From Methylomonas methanica (GTDB taxonomy: Bacteria > Pseudomonadota > Gammaproteobacteria > Methylococcales > Methylomonadaceae), in assembly GCF_001644035.1 (NCBI RefSeq), contig NZ_LUUG01000052.1:59486-123485 (forward strand): a DNA stretch of 64,000 bases, read 5' to 3'. The notes below the pieces were generated by a model that was not told where the DNA came from, did no database searches, and was given only the letters and a program-made list of their open reading frames with translations. This document shows positions 9,518 to 18,532 of this stretch, in pieces; positions within the stretch are counted from its first letter, which is position 1, and each line of letters starts with the position of its first letter. Made by a program: the position numbers and the translations under genes.

Positions 9518-10620
9518 CAAGCCATTCGAATCAATTTACGGGAACAAAACGTGTCGCCATCCTTTGGACCCTTCTCTCCGGATACCTAAATGCCTGCTTA
9601 AAGGCTCTCGCAGAAACCGATGGTGTTGAAATTTTCGTTTCCAATATTCGGGTTTCTGCGGATGCTCCTTACGATGAGAGCTTATTTTCCTGGATTAAAG
9701 AGCGTTACGAATGGGACGCTAATTTGGATGAAAATGAATTATTAAACCGACTGGAAGAGTTTAGACCCGATGTGATTGTTTCCTGTGGATGGAATGTGCC
9801 GGGACACAGACATATTCTTAAAAAATATAGGCATCAGGCAGTTAGGATTATTACGGTGGATAACCCATGGCGAGGAACCGTCAAGCAAAAGGTGGGGCTA
9901 ATGGTTTCTCGGTTCTACTTAAAACCGATTTGTGATGCGTTATTTGTTGCTGGTGAACGGCAGGCTGATTTTGCACATAGATTGGGGTTTCCACAGCGGC
10001 GAATTTTGCGTGGCGTATTGAGCTGCGACCATCAGAAATTTTCTCCTATCCACTTTAAACGGCAACATTTGTTAGAAGAGTCCCGTGCTTTTGTTTATGT
10101 CGGTCGACTCGCGCCGGAGAAGGGTCTGGATGTTTTGGTTGAGGCTTATCGGCGCTATAGACAGTCGGTTTCGGAGCCTTGGCCGCTCAGGTGCTATGGG
10201 ACGGGGCTGTTAAAGCCTCTACTCGAACATGTGGAGGGTATAGAAATTATGGGTTTTTGTCAGCCCGACGATTTATCTGGCGAATTACTCCGGGCATGTT
10301 GCTTAGTCTTGCCGAGTACTTTCGAGCCTTGGGCATTGGTACTGCACGAAGCGGCGGCGGCGGGATTGGCGCTCATTTGCTCGGCGGAAGTAGGAGCATC
10401 GGTGCATCTGGTACAAAACGGTTACAACGGATATGTGGTAGAAACCGGGGATGCCGCAGAGTTGGCTTGGGCAATGTCGCATTATGCCGCTCTGGGGGAG
10501 GATCAAAGAAATGTCATGTCGCAGAACAGTTATTTAATGTCTTTACAATTTACGCCGGAAAGATGGGTGAGCAATTTACTTGATGGTGCCAGTCGACTTG
10601 TAAAAGAGATAGAGCATTAG
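9514..10620 (+). CDS. GT4-like (group 1) glycosyltransferase
   Basis: A 368-residue GT-B protein. The C-terminal half has AFVYVGRLAPEKGLDVLVEAY, the usual start of the nucleotide-sugar domain, and PSTFEPWALVLHEAAAAGL, which contains the EX7E motif of retaining family 4 enzymes. The N-terminal half is the acceptor domain (RPDVIVSCGWNVPGH). Translation starts at GTG 9514, which overlaps the stop of the previous gene. A gap of about 150 bases follows, in which I see no gene. Confidence 0.85.
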   Translation: MTSHSNQFTGTKRVAILWTLLSGYLNACLKALAETDGVEIFVSNIRVSADAPYDESLFSWIKERYEWDANLDENELLNRLEEFRPDVIVSCGWNVPGHRHILKKYRHQAVRIITVDNPWRGTVKQKVGLMVSRFYLKPICDALFVAGERQADFAHRLGFPQRRILRGVLSCDHQKFSPIHFKRQHLLEESRAFVYVGRLAPEKGLDVLVEAYRRYRQSVSEPWPLRCYGTGLLKPLLEHVEGIEIMGFCQPDDLSGELLRACCLVLPSTFEPWALVLHEAAAAGLALICSAEVGASVHLVQNGYNGYVVETGDAAELAWAMSHYAALGEDQRNVMSQNSYLMSLQFTPERWVSNLLDGASRLVKEIEH

Positions 10621-10772
10621 GCTTTGCTACTTTTAAATTCAATCTGTTTAAACCTTGACCAATAATGTCTGAAAAATGCTTCGTCGTCGGAACCTTTATC
10701 AAGTGAGAGAACGTATATCATCCGTGCGAAGATTTACAGCCAATTACGGTTGGGAAGTCTAAGGCCTGCCCC

Positions 10773-12029
10773 TTGATCTCACTCGTATCATTTTCAGAGT
10801 CTCGCGGCGGTGCGGCGAAAGCCGCTCATAAGGTTTTTCTAGCTTTAAGAAAAAAACAGGATGCCGTTGAATACGTTGTTGTCGAAAAATTTTCGAACGA
10901 CGAATCGGTAATAGCACCAGGAAAACTGGAGTTTTTTTTGCATTTCATTAAAAGAGTATTTGCTTTTATGTTGCAGAAGCTCCAGTTAAGTAAAAACTCC
11001 GTTAAGCATTCGATTAATTTATTTAGTTGTAGCAGCGTTTTGAACGCCATTCGGCATTCTGAATTGGTTCATTTGCATTGGATAAATAATGAAACCATTG
11101 CATTGGAGAAAATTCCCAGTATAAAAGGGAAAATAATTATTACTCTACATGATGAATGGTTTTATTGCGGAAGCGAACATTACTCATTGGAGAGTATGCG
11201 ATTTATTGAAGGTTATAGTTTCGCGAATAAAAATGTAATCGGCATTGATCTGGACCGATTGACCTGGATTAGGAAAAAAAGAGTTTTAAATGCTATCAAA
11301 GATAGAGTTGTTTTTACCGCCCCGTCTAGTTGGATGGTTGAACGGGCAAATAAAAGCGCTTTATTGAAAGACTTCGATATACAGCTTATACCCAACTGCT
11401 TGGATACAGAGCTTTACAGCCCGACGCCTAGTAATTTTTTAGTGGATTACGGCGTGTTGGCCCATGACAGAGTCATTTTGTTCGGAGCCGTGCATGGCAA
11501 GCATATGGGTATGAAAGGCTTTCACTTGCTGCACGAAGCTTTACGTTTGCTGGCAACTCGTGTAAAGGATAAAAGTAATATTGTGCTGGTTAGTTTTGGG
11601 GGGACGGCAGGCAAAAATCCCATTTATTTTGGCTTCCGGCATGTTGAGATTGGACATGTGATGGAACCGTCGAGACTGGCGAGACTATACAGCCGCGCTG
11701 ACTTTACCGTTGTACCATCGCTACTTGAATCATTTGGACAGGTTGCAGCGGAAAGTTTGGCGTGTGAGACACCGGTTATCGCATTTGATTGCTCAGGTCT
11801 TAAAGAGATTGTATTTCACAAAGTCAACGGCTATCTTGCCGCTCCTTATTCCACGGAGTCATTGTGCGAGGGAATGCTATGGATGCTGGACTGCGATTTG
11901 TCCTCCTTACGGAAATTGGGTGAAAATGGTAGGCGGCACATGGTTGAGACGTTTTCCGAAGAGATTGTCGTTGAAAAGCTGCTTAGGCTTTATCGCGAAC
12001 ATGCTCCATCCAGCATAGTATTCCAATGA
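10773..12029 (+). CDS. GT4-like glycosyltransferase
   Basis: A 418-residue GT-B protein. The N-terminus (SFSESRGGAAKAAHKVFLAL) resembles WcaC-like transferases of colanic-acid clusters. HLHWINNETI and IITLHDEWFYCG lie in the N-terminal domain; VPSLLESFGQVAAESLACETPV in the C-terminal domain holds the EX7E motif. The start is TTG at 10773 since no ATG is available before the conserved N-terminus. This rare start and the 152-base gap upstream suggest its own weak expression signals, but I could not identify a promoter. Confidence 0.83.
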   Translation: MISLVSFSESRGGAAKAAHKVFLALRKKQDAVEYVVVEKFSNDESVIAPGKLEFFLHFIKRVFAFMLQKLQLSKNSVKHSINLFSCSSVLNAIRHSELVHLHWINNETIALEKIPSIKGKIIITLHDEWFYCGSEHYSLESMRFIEGYSFANKNVIGIDLDRLTWIRKKRVLNAIKDRVVFTAPSSWMVERANKSALLKDFDIQLIPNCLDTELYSPTPSNFLVDYGVLAHDRVILFGAVHGKHMGMKGFHLLHEALRLLATRVKDKSNIVLVSFGGTAGKNPIYFGFRHVEIGHVMEPSRLARLYSRADFTVVPSLLESFGQVAAESLACETPVIAFDCSGLKEIVFHKVNGYLAAPYSTESLCEGMLWMLDCDLSSLRKLGENGRRHMVETFSEEIVVEKLLRLYREHAPSSIVFQ

Positions 12030-12040
12030 AATAATCAATT

Positions 12041-12811
12041 GTGTCTAATTTAATCTCGATCATCACTGTTTGCTTCAACAGTGCCTCGACTATCGAGGGC
12101 ACCATTCTTTCTGTAGCAAAGCAAATATACCCGGACAAGGAGCACATCATTATCGACGGCGCGTCGACGGACGGCACCAGGGCTGTGGTGCAGCGTTACG
12201 GGGCATTGCTGCGTGCAGTTTCCGAACCGGATCAGGGTATTTACGATGCCATGAACAAAGGTCTCGCCATGACGACTGGGGAAATTGTCGGGATACTTAA
12301 CGCCGATGACTTCTACGCTAACGACACGGTACTGGATCAAGTCGCCAGCGTCTTTACCGATGCTACAGTCGATGCTTGTTATGCTGATTTGGTGTACGTA
12401 GATCAGAAAAATACCAACCACGTAACGCGCTATTGGCAATCAAAGCCTTTTCAACATGGCCTTTTTGAAAAAGGCTGGATGCCCGCGCATCCCACTTTTT
12501 TTGTGCGCCGGAAGATATATGAACAATTCGGCGGGTTCGATCTCGAGTTTCCGCGGCAGGCAGACTTTGAATTGACCATGCGTTTTCTTGAGGTTCACAA
12601 TATCAAGGCAGTGTATGTGCCGAATATTTGGGTAAATATGCGTATAGGAGGGGTTTCCAATAATAGTGTCCGAGGCGTGTTAGAAGGTAATATCGAGGCA
12701 TACAGAGCATGTAAAAAGAATGGGCTACGAGTGTCCATGCTGCCCTTCATTGTTCGCAAAATGCTATCGCGAGTACCGCAATTCTTCAAACGTCCGAAAG
12801 TTACCGGATAG
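12041..12811 (+). CDS. family 2 glycosyltransferase
   Basis: A compact GT2 protein of 256 residues: LISIITVCFNSASTIEGTI at the N-terminus, HIIIDGASTDGTRAVV, SEPDQGIYDAMNKGL, then GILNADDFYAND with the metal-binding Asp pair, and HPTFFVRRKIY. This is the WcaE-like form common in exopolysaccharide clusters. The start is GTG at 12041. It is the last gene of the polysaccharide cluster; the next gene on the same strand is a tRNA-modification enzyme. Confidence 0.85.
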   Translation: MSNLISIITVCFNSASTIEGTILSVAKQIYPDKEHIIIDGASTDGTRAVVQRYGALLRAVSEPDQGIYDAMNKGLAMTTGEIVGILNADDFYANDTVLDQVASVFTDATVDACYADLVYVDQKNTNHVTRYWQSKPFQHGLFEKGWMPAHPTFFVRRKIYEQFGGFDLEFPRQADFELTMRFLEVHNIKAVYVPNIWVNMRIGGVSNNSVRGVLEGNIEAYRACKKNGLRVSMLPFIVRKMLSRVPQFFKRPKVTG

Positions 12812-12854
12812 ATTCTTTGTTAAAATGCCTGTCAGCTCATTTTTAAGTACAGAC

Positions 12855-14210
12855 ATGAAACACATCGAACTTCTCTCCCCCGCCGGTACCATTCGTAATA
12901 TGCGCTATGCTTTTGCTTTCGGCGCCGATGCCGTTTACGCCGGGCAGCCGCGTTATAGCCTTCGTGTACGCAATAACGATTTTATGGCCGACAACCTGGC
13001 CAAAGGTATTGCCGAAGCGCATCAATTGGGCAAAAAATTCTTCCTGGCTGCGAACGTGATTCCGCATAACGCCAAAGTCAAAACCTTTATTAAAGATATT
13101 GAGCCGATCATTGCGATGGGGCCGGATGCCTTGATTATGGCCGATCCGGGTTTGATTATGATGACCCGCGAGCAGTGGCCGGATATGCCGATTCATCTGT
13201 CCGTGCAAGCCAATACCGTAAATTACGCCAGCGTCCGGTTCTGGAAAAGTATGGGCGTGGAACGGGTGATTTTGTCGCGGGAATTGTCTTTGGACGAGAT
13301 CGCCGAGATTCGTCAGCAATGTCCGGACATGGAGCTCGAAGTATTCGTGCACGGGGCTTTGTGTATCGCCTATTCCGGTCGCTGCTTGCTGTCCGGTTAT
13401 TTCAATCATCGCGATCCGAATCAAGGTACTTGTACCAACTCTTGCCGTTGGAAATACGATACCAAGCCAGCAGTGGAAAATGCAGAAGGCGATTATTTAT
13501 TGGCCGATAGCGCGGTCATCTCCATGAACGATCTGAATCAGGGACTAAATACCGCTAGTTGCGGTGGTGCCGATCGGCATCCTTTGGCGGACAATATCTA
13601 TTTCCTGGAAGAAGAAGGCCGTCCGGGCGAGTTGTTGCCGGTGATGGAAGACGAAAACGGCACCTATATCATGAATTCCAAGGACTTGCGGGCGATCGAG
13701 CATGTACAGCGCTTGGTGGAAATCGGTATCGACAGCTTGAAAATCGAAGGCCGCACCAAGTCGCATTTTTATGTAGCGCGCACCGCGCAGACTTATCGAC
13801 AAGCGATAGACGATGCGTTGGCGGGCCGGCCATTCCAGCCCGAGTTGTTGGGTATCCTGGATAACCTGGCAAATCGCGGCTATACCGACGGCTTTTATCA
13901 ACGTCACCATACCCACGAACATCAAAATTACTTGTCCGGCTATTCTAAAAGCCACCAACAGCAGTTTTGCGGCGAAATTACCCGTTACGATACGGAAACT
14001 GGCTTGGCGGACATTAGCGTGAAAAACAAGTTTGCGCTGGGCGATAAGTTGGAGTTGATCCTGCCGCATGGCAACCGGGATATAACGGTCGAGAATATGG
14101 TCGATAAATACGGCCAGCCTATGCAGGAAGCGTCCGGCGGTGGTTATGAAGTGAAAATTCCACTGCCAGATGTCGATTGCCAGTACGGATTGCTGGCGCG
14201 TTATTACTAG
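12855..14210 (+). CDS. trhP: tRNA 5-hydroxyuridine synthesis protein, peptidase U32 family
   Basis: A 451-residue member of the U32 family, formerly YegQ. It is involved in making 5-hydroxyuridine at the wobble position of certain tRNAs. It matches E. coli TrhP along its length: ELLSPAGTIRNMRYAFAFGA, DAVYAGQPRYSLRVRNN, IHLSVQANTVNYASV, VFVHGALCIAYSGRCLLSG, DPNQGTCTNSCRWKY with the conserved cysteines, and IDSLKIEGRTKS. The frame is open further upstream to 12720, but homology begins at ATG 12855, so I used that. rraA follows 14 bases downstream. Confidence 0.92.
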   Translation: MKHIELLSPAGTIRNMRYAFAFGADAVYAGQPRYSLRVRNNDFMADNLAKGIAEAHQLGKKFFLAANVIPHNAKVKTFIKDIEPIIAMGPDALIMADPGLIMMTREQWPDMPIHLSVQANTVNYASVRFWKSMGVERVILSRELSLDEIAEIRQQCPDMELEVFVHGALCIAYSGRCLLSGYFNHRDPNQGTCTNSCRWKYDTKPAVENAEGDYLLADSAVISMNDLNQGLNTASCGGADRHPLADNIYFLEEEGRPGELLPVMEDENGTYIMNSKDLRAIEHVQRLVEIGIDSLKIEGRTKSHFYVARTAQTYRQAIDDALAGRPFQPELLGILDNLANRGYTDGFYQRHHTHEHQNYLSGYSKSHQQQFCGEITRYDTETGLADISVKNKFALGDKLELILPHGNRDITVENMVDKYGQPMQEASGGGYEVKIPLPDVDCQYGLLARYY

Positions 14211-14224
14211 CCTTTGGAGGCTGT

Positions 14225-14710
14225 ATGTCATTTCTTACCGGCGCTTTATGTGACCGTTTTTCAAGCTTGGAAAACTTTCAAATTGCCGAGCCCTTGTTTC
14301 GATATTTCGGCGCTAAAAGCCAGTTTAGTGGGCAAATCACTACTTTAAAAGTGTTCGAGGACAACACCTTGGTACGCACCGCACTGGAAGAAAAAGTGAC
14401 TGATCGGGTGCTGGTGATCGACGGCGGCGGCTCTAAGCGTTGTGCCTTGTTGGGTGATACCTTAACTGCTTTGGCAGTGCAAAACGGCTGGCAGGGCATA
14501 GTCGTGTACGGCAGTATTCGCGGCTCTGAAGCGATTAACCGCATGCCGATTGGCGTGATGGCGCTAAATACTCACCCGCTCTGTAGCAGTAAACATGGGC
14601 ATGGTCACAGGGACACAGTGATCACGTTTGCCGGCGTCAATTTCAAAAAAGACCATTATCTGTATGCCGATAGCGACGGAATTATCGTCTCGGAAACAAA
14701 ATTGGATTAA
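14225..14710 (+). CDS. rraA: RraA family protein (RNase E activity regulator-like)
   Basis: A 161-residue protein, the same length as E. coli RraA, which binds RNase E and slows RNA decay; relatives act as 4-hydroxy-4-methyl-2-oxoglutarate aldolases. Landmarks are TGALCDRFSS at the start, DGGGSKRCALLGD, GWQGIVVYGSIRGSEAI and KDHYLYADSDGIIVS. An upstream in-frame start at 14177 lies inside trhP; ATG 14225 follows GGAGG at 14217-14221 and matches the family start. Whether this copy regulates RNase E or acts as an aldolase cannot be told here. Confidence 0.88.
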   Translation: MSFLTGALCDRFSSLENFQIAEPLFRYFGAKSQFSGQITTLKVFEDNTLVRTALEEKVTDRVLVIDGGGSKRCALLGDTLTALAVQNGWQGIVVYGSIRGSEAINRMPIGVMALNTHPLCSSKHGHGHRDTVITFAGVNFKKDHYLYADSDGIIVSETKLD

Positions 14711-14747
14711 AATCGCTTCGTCTTAACCAAGTAAAATACTCAAGAAT

Positions 14748-15704
14748 ATGCAAATCGTACTCGCTAACCCTCGTGGATTCTGTGCCGGCGTTGACCGGGC
14801 TATTGAAATTGTCGATCAAGCGATCGATACCTTCGGCGCGCCTATCTATGTGCGGCACGAAGTGGTGCATAACCGTACTGTAGTGGATGGCTTGAAAGAA
14901 AAAGGCGCTATTTTTATCGAAGAACTGAGCGACGTGCCGGTCGGTTCGTACTTAATTTTTAGTGCTCACGGTGTTTCCAAACAGGTACAAAAAGAAGCCG
15001 AAGAACGCAAATTGACGGTATTCGACGCGACCTGTCCCTTGGTTACCAAAGTACACATGCAAGTTGCCAAACACGCCAAACAGGATAGGGAAGTGATTCT
15101 GATCGGCCATGCCGGTCATCCCGAAGTGGAAGGCACCATGGGTCAATATGACAAGTGCACCGAACATGGTGACATTTATCTGGTTGAAACCCCGGATGAC
15201 GTAAAAAACTTGAGGGTCAACAACCCGGATAATTTGGCCTATGTGACGCAAACCACGTTGTCTATGACCGACACCAAAATAATGGTTGACGCGTTGCGCG
15301 AGCAGTTTCCGTCCATCAAGGAGCAGAAGAAAGACGATATTTGCTATGCCACGCAAAACCGCCAAGATGCGGTCCACGATCTGGCAAAGATTTCGGATCT
15401 GATTTTAGTGGTAGGTTCGCCAAACAGTTCAAACTCTAATCGCTTGCGGGAAATTGCCGAACAGCTGGGTAAACAGGCGTTTTTGATCGATACCCATAAG
15501 GATTTGAAACAAGAGTGGCTGGACGGCATCAACGTGGTCGGTGTAACTGCCGGTGCCTCCGCGCCTGAAGTGCTGGTACAGGAAGTCATTAATCAACTGA
15601 AGGAATGGGGCGGCGAAACCACCCAGGTTCGTGAAAATAAAGGTATAGAAGAAAAAGTGGTATTCTCGATTCCGAAAGAGTTGAAAAAGCACATGGAAGC
15701 TTGA
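14748..15704 (+). CDS. ispH: 4-hydroxy-3-methylbut-2-enyl diphosphate reductase
   Basis: The last enzyme of the MEP isoprenoid pathway, a [4Fe-4S] protein that makes IPP and DMAPP. It has 318 residues against 316 in E. coli. The three cluster cysteines are seen in [23 protein letters not shown] and [12 protein letters not shown], and [11 protein letters not shown] and [11 protein letters not shown] are conserved substrate-binding segments. It starts at ATG 14748, 37 bases after rraA, and is followed by a rhodanese gene. Confidence 0.96.
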   Translation: MQIVLANPRGFCAGVDRAIEIVDQAIDTFGAPIYVRHEVVHNRTVVDGLKEKGAIFIEELSDVPVGSYLIFSAHGVSKQVQKEAEERKLTVFDATCPLVTKVHMQVAKHAKQDREVILIGHAGHPEVEGTMGQYDKCTEHGDIYLVETPDDVKNLRVNNPDNLAYVTQTTLSMTDTKIMVDALREQFPSIKEQKKDDICYATQNRQDAVHDLAKISDLILVVGSPNSSNSNRLREIAEQLGKQAFLIDTHKDLKQEWLDGINVVGVTAGASAPEVLVQEVINQLKEWGGETTQVRENKGIEEKVVFSIPKELKKHMEA

Positions 15705-15729
15705 TTCCGTTTACGACTGGAGAATATTT

Positions 15730-16086
15730 ATGAGCGTTACTGCCCAAGAACTGGTGGCTGCCGCCAAACAACAGATTACTGAAATCGACGTGGTGACCGC
15801 GCAAACGCGCTTGAGTAATTTATTGCTGGACGTGCGTGAGCCCGCCGAATATTCCGCTGGGCATTTGCCGGGAGCCGTCAATATTCCTCGCGGTTTGTTG
15901 GAATTTAAAATCGACAGTCATCCGGATTTTCAAGGCCGGCAACAGGCGGACATAGTCGTCTATTGCCAGACTGGCGGGCGTTCGGCACTGGCTACTCAGG
16001 TATTGAATCAACTGGGTTATAGCGGCGCGGTGAGTATGGCGGGCGGTTTTAAAGCCTGGACGGAGAGCGGTTTAAGCGTTGAGTGA
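15730..16086 (+). CDS. rhodanese-like domain protein
   Basis: A single-domain rhodanese of 118 residues. LLLDVREPAEYSAGHLPGAVNIPRG is the first conserved block (in two parts: DVREPAEY and GHLPGAVNIPRG), and VVYCQTGGRSALAT holds the active-site cysteine that would carry a persulfide. No signal peptide is seen, so it is probably cytoplasmic. It lies 25 bases after ispH and overlaps hslR by eight bases. The physiological sulfur acceptor is unknown. Confidence 0.87.
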   Translation: MSVTAQELVAAAKQQITEIDVVTAQTRLSNLLLDVREPAEYSAGHLPGAVNIPRGLLEFKIDSHPDFQGRQQADIVVYCQTGGRSALATQVLNQLGYSGAVSMAGGFKAWTESGLSVE

Positions 16087-16477
16087 GTTAAACCAAGTCC
16101 GCATCGATAAGTGGTTATGGGCCGCGCGTTTTTTCAAGACGCGTGGTTTGGCCGGTGATGCGGTCAACGGCGGCAAAGTGCATGTCAACGGCCAGCGTTG
16201 CAAACCGGGCAAGGAAGTGAAAGTCGGGGATGTGATTAGCGTCACCAAGGATCAATACAGTTGGCAGATTACAGTCACCGATCTGAATAAACAACGTCGT
16301 CCGGCGCAAGAGGCGGCGGCACTTTACAGCGAAGACCAAGCCAGTATCGATAAGCGGCTCAAGCAAATCGAGTTGCACAAGCAGCAACAAGCCTTGCTGC
16401 ATCCGTCCGAACGCGATCATAAACCCAACAAAAAACAACGCCGGCAAATCCATCGCTTCAAACAGGACGCGCTGTAA
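16079..16477 (+). CDS. hslR: heat shock protein 15, S4-domain RNA-binding protein
   Basis: A 132-residue protein with an N-terminal S4 domain (VRIDKWLWAARFFKTRGLA, then GGKVHVNGQRCKPGKEVKVG) and a basic C-terminal tail (KPNKKQRRQIHRFK). In E. coli Hsp15 binds stalled 50S subunits that carry nascent chains and helps to recycle them. The start is TTG at 16079 because no ATG or GTG lies in frame before the S4 motif; the gene overlaps the end of the rhodanese gene by eight bases, suggesting coupling. Confidence 0.9.
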   Translation: MSELNQVRIDKWLWAARFFKTRGLAGDAVNGGKVHVNGQRCKPGKEVKVGDVISVTKDQYSWQITVTDLNKQRRPAQEAAALYSEDQASIDKRLKQIELHKQQQALLHPSERDHKPNKKQRRQIHRFKQDAL

Positions 16478-16719
16478 GCTCTATTGCCGCGTCGAACAAA
16501 ACAATAGCCACAAAACCCGCTTCAATTTATCATTCCCGGCTAACTTGCATGGAATTAGTGCTTGAATAGCGTCTATCCTAGGCATTAATTATGCCTTACG
16601 ATAAATTTTATCGATTCACGATTAAGCGGCGCCTAAGAACTCGATTCTACATTTAAACGATATTGCATCGGGCGCATGCTGCATGCGTGCCTGGGTTGCG
16701 CGACACCATAGGATATTTA

Positions 16720-18510
16720 ATGTCGATACGTTGTTTTTCAGTCCTTACTATTGCATTGCTAACTAGCGGTTTGCTGGGCGGTTGCGCCACGACCCGGCAA
16801 ATTGCCGTCGATTATCCCAAAACCGAGTCCTTACCGATCAAGCCGTTACGCGGTCAAAACACGGTGAGTGGCGACGATTACTATGTCCAATTGGTATCGG
16901 ACTTTGACTTCAAGGGTGACAATGCCCTGAAAGGCGGTTGTTCCGATGTTGGCGGCCATTACGAAAATGGTGACCTGTCCGCGGCGCTGGTATTTAGCGT
17001 GCATAACGATCCGTTAAAACTGAAGCGCGAAGCCAGCGGCTTTTTGTATCAAGCCACCACCGGCAAATGTAATTTCAAACTGGAAACCAAAAAAGCCTCT
17101 CTGACGCCTTGGTTACGGCTCGATTCCAGCAAAGATACGCTGATCGAATACAATTTTTTGACCAGTAACAGCCACGAAGCCAATCTTTCCCAGTTGATCA
17201 GCGATGTCAATGCCGCCAGTAGTTTGTTTGCATTCACCGGCGTCGGAGCCGGTATGGCAGTGATGGGCAAACTGGCCGGCAACTGGGTGGAGAGCAATCC
17301 GCAAGTGGTGGCTAAAACCCCGGCCGCCGGCGCTTCCGGTAACGGTAAATACAGTTCCGAGACCCATTCCTTGCCGGCTAGTGTGGTACTCGCAGGCGAC
17401 AGCAGTAGTTTCAATCAAATTCGTCTGGGGGTTTATGAGGTGGTCGAAGGCGGATTGAGCGCCTGGTCTTCCGAAAGCAAACTGCTGGGTGAGTTGCGGG
17501 TATACCCGGAAATTGTCTCCTCATTGCTGTTGAAAACCTCGGGTGAACTGACGCCCGACGCGCATGATTTGTCTCTTGATGAATTGTGGCGGGTACCGAT
17601 TCAAACCGCCAACGGCGAAGTGAGTTTGCGGCAGTTGATCGATCAGGTGGACCCAGCTGCCAAACCCAATTTGCAGCCGGATTGGCAGAATTACCCGGAT
17701 GTGGAAAGCCAATGCCGGCGCTTGAAGTTGGCGATGAAGGATTTGGGCTTCAATAAATTTGATCGCAATGCGGTCTTGTATTATTTCCTGAGCAAAACCT
17801 CGCCGGATTGGAAAAATTTCAATATCTCCGCACAGCGGGCCATGACCGACGAAATCCGTCCCAAGTTGCTGGAACAATATCGGACCAAGGATTTCGCCGG
17901 TTGTCTGGCCAGTGAAGATTATGCCGTGATGAAGAGCATGAAACTGGCGGTTAATACCGAGCAGGATTGGGAGGCGCTGACCAACTCCAGGCAGAAAAAA
18001 GAAGGTGTCATCAACCCGATTCAATCGGCGGCCCGGCAATTTTTATCGGCTTTGCAAAACCCCAATAAAGACGAGGCCGCTCGGCAGTTGTACCCTTTGT
18101 TAAATACCGAAAAAGGCGGGAACGGCACGGTGTTGCTGCAAAACCATTTGAGCAACTTTGGTTTGGAAACGCTGTTGCAAGTACCGACGGTTGCCGACGA
18201 AGGCGTGCTGATCAACGCCGGTCAGCTGGCGGGCGTGTTTAGTGGTCTGAGCGTCGAGACCTACAGTTGCGCGCGTCCGGCTCAGGATCAAGGTCAGCCT
18301 TTGGCGAATATTGGCATCATGCTGTTTGTCACCAAGCCCGGCAGTCCGCGCGAAAAAGGCGGGGCTTTGGAATTTGAGTTAGTCCAAGGCAAGATTGCCC
18401 GCCTGGCTTTTCAACATCCGTCCTTTCGGGATTTCGAACAAAACCTAGCCGATTATCCGGATCTCGGCGGATGTCGGATAGAAGCCGATTTGTTGAATAA
18501 GCTGCACTAA
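16720..18510 (+). CDS. large uncharacterised lipoprotein
   Basis: A 596-residue protein that I do not recognise. It begins with a lipoprotein signal peptide (IALLTSGLLGGC), so it is probably anchored to a membrane through the cysteine near residue 22. The frame is open from 16663, but ATG 16720 gives the correct signal peptide. The rest is soluble, with a small hydrophobic alanine/glycine stretch around residues 160-175 and no motif I can name. It is followed ten bases later by a DUF748 gene, so both may act at the cell envelope. About 240 bases upstream hold no gene. Confidence 0.75.
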   Translation: MSIRCFSVLTIALLTSGLLGGCATTRQIAVDYPKTESLPIKPLRGQNTVSGDDYYVQLVSDFDFKGDNALKGGCSDVGGHYENGDLSAALVFSVHNDPLKLKREASGFLYQATTGKCNFKLETKKASLTPWLRLDSSKDTLIEYNFLTSNSHEANLSQLISDVNAASSLFAFTGVGAGMAVMGKLAGNWVESNPQVVAKTPAAGASGNGKYSSETHSLPASVVLAGDSSSFNQIRLGVYEVVEGGLSAWSSESKLLGELRVYPEIVSSLLLKTSGELTPDAHDLSLDELWRVPIQTANGEVSLRQLIDQVDPAAKPNLQPDWQNYPDVESQCRRLKLAMKDLGFNKFDRNAVLYYFLSKTSPDWKNFNISAQRAMTDEIRPKLLEQYRTKDFAGCLASEDYAVMKSMKLAVNTEQDWEALTNSRQKKEGVINPIQSAARQFLSALQNPNKDEAARQLYPLLNTEKGGNGTVLLQNHLSNFGLETLLQVPTVADEGVLINAGQLAGVFSGLSVETYSCARPAQDQGQPLANIGIMLFVTKPGSPREKGGALEFELVQGKIARLAFQHPSFRDFEQNLADYPDLGGCRIEADLLNKLH

Positions 18511-18532
18511 TTTCCAGCGCGTGGTGATGACA

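Noticed and set aside
12843..14231. Minus-strand open frames (193 and 228 codons) opposite trhP
   Set aside because: They are shadows of trhP, with protein sequences of no recognisable type.
16663..16719. Upstream start for the large lipoprotein
   Set aside because: It would place 19 unrelated residues before a classical lipoprotein signal peptide; ATG 16720 fits better.
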